Below are positions 63,840-64,000 of a DNA stretch of 64,000 bases, one piece after another. The stretch's first letter is position 1. Every line of letters begins with the position of its first letter. The stretch comes from Euphorbia lathyris (taxonomy: Eukaryota; Streptophyta; Magnoliopsida; Malpighiales; Euphorbiaceae), in assembly GCF_963576675.1 (NCBI RefSeq), contig NC_088917.1, positions 77,052,610-77,116,609 on the forward strand. The letters are read 5' to 3'. Under the pieces are notes generated by a model, which saw nothing but the letters and a program-made list of their open reading frames with translations, did no database searches and was not told the DNA's origin. The translations under genes were made by a program, and so were the position numbers.

Positions 63840-64000
63840 TACAAATAAAGTACTGCTTACTTTATTATTTAATAAAAAAATAAGTACATTTATTTCTAAA
63901 TAGTTGTATGTGTTTTCACCATTTGATGATGGAGTATAAAATTAATCAAATGGTAAAAACATACAAAGTAATACTTACTTTGTAAAAAAACAAAGTAAAC
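63840..64000. repeat. Partial foldback at window edge
   Basis: CTTACTTTGTAAAAAAACAA and GTAAAC at the end, with inverted TTTACTTT-type sequence and a CACCATTTGATGATGG centre. It shares the core of the foldbacks at 192-303 and 22,325-22,412. The element probably continues past the window. Confidence 0.45.

Overview
This window is a piece of a nuclear chromosome from a plant, most likely a core eudicot. The evidence is AT-rich DNA with spliced introns, an Athila-type Ty3/gypsy retrotransposon primed by plant tRNA-Asp, plant L1-type LINEs with an RNase H tail, a CACTA (En/Spm) transposon, many hAT- and MULE-like MITEs, a tRNA-derived SINE, and a host gene of the NaKR (SODIUM POTASSIUM ROOT DEFECTIVE) heavy-metal-associated family. 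I cannot name the species. No bacterial features, CRISPR arrays, rRNA genes or intact tRNA genes were seen.

Layout. 1-11.3 kb is a mosaic of small elements: foldback MITEs, hAT-like elements (some with nested MITEs), a TRIM-like solo LTR, and two decayed LINE 3' ends (about 2.6-3.0 kb on plus, 3.0-4.7 kb on minus). 11.4-17.2 kb is a nearly full-length L1-type LINE on the plus strand. Its ORF1 is intact; its ORF2 is broken by a few single lesions. 17.3-25.0 kb holds more MITEs and two copies of a segmental duplication (about 18.6-19.8 and 22.5-24.8 kb). 25.0-40.7 kb is a three-level nest: a 5'-truncated minus-strand LINE is split by a 12.4-kb Athila-type element, and one LTR of that element holds a 2.0-kb solo LTR. 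43.2-52.9 kb is a CACTA transposon with a TnpA-like gene, a TnpD (tnp2) gene, a repeat-rich subterminal region and a clear right terminus. 53-56.5 kb is MITE-rich. 56.78-63.50 kb is the only ordinary host gene I can support: a three-exon NaKR-like protein of 179 residues whose introns (3.6 and 2.6 kb) are full of MITEs and a SINE.

Most of the sequence is therefore transposon sediment, and target-site duplications allow the insertion order to be read. The most unusual object is the Athila-type element. It has long ORFs for gag-protease and for two clearly paralogous ATHILA ORF-1-type proteins, but no reverse transcriptase or integrase between them. With LTRs about 98% identical, it looks like a young non-autonomous element. 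I did not find a wholly new defence or metabolic system.
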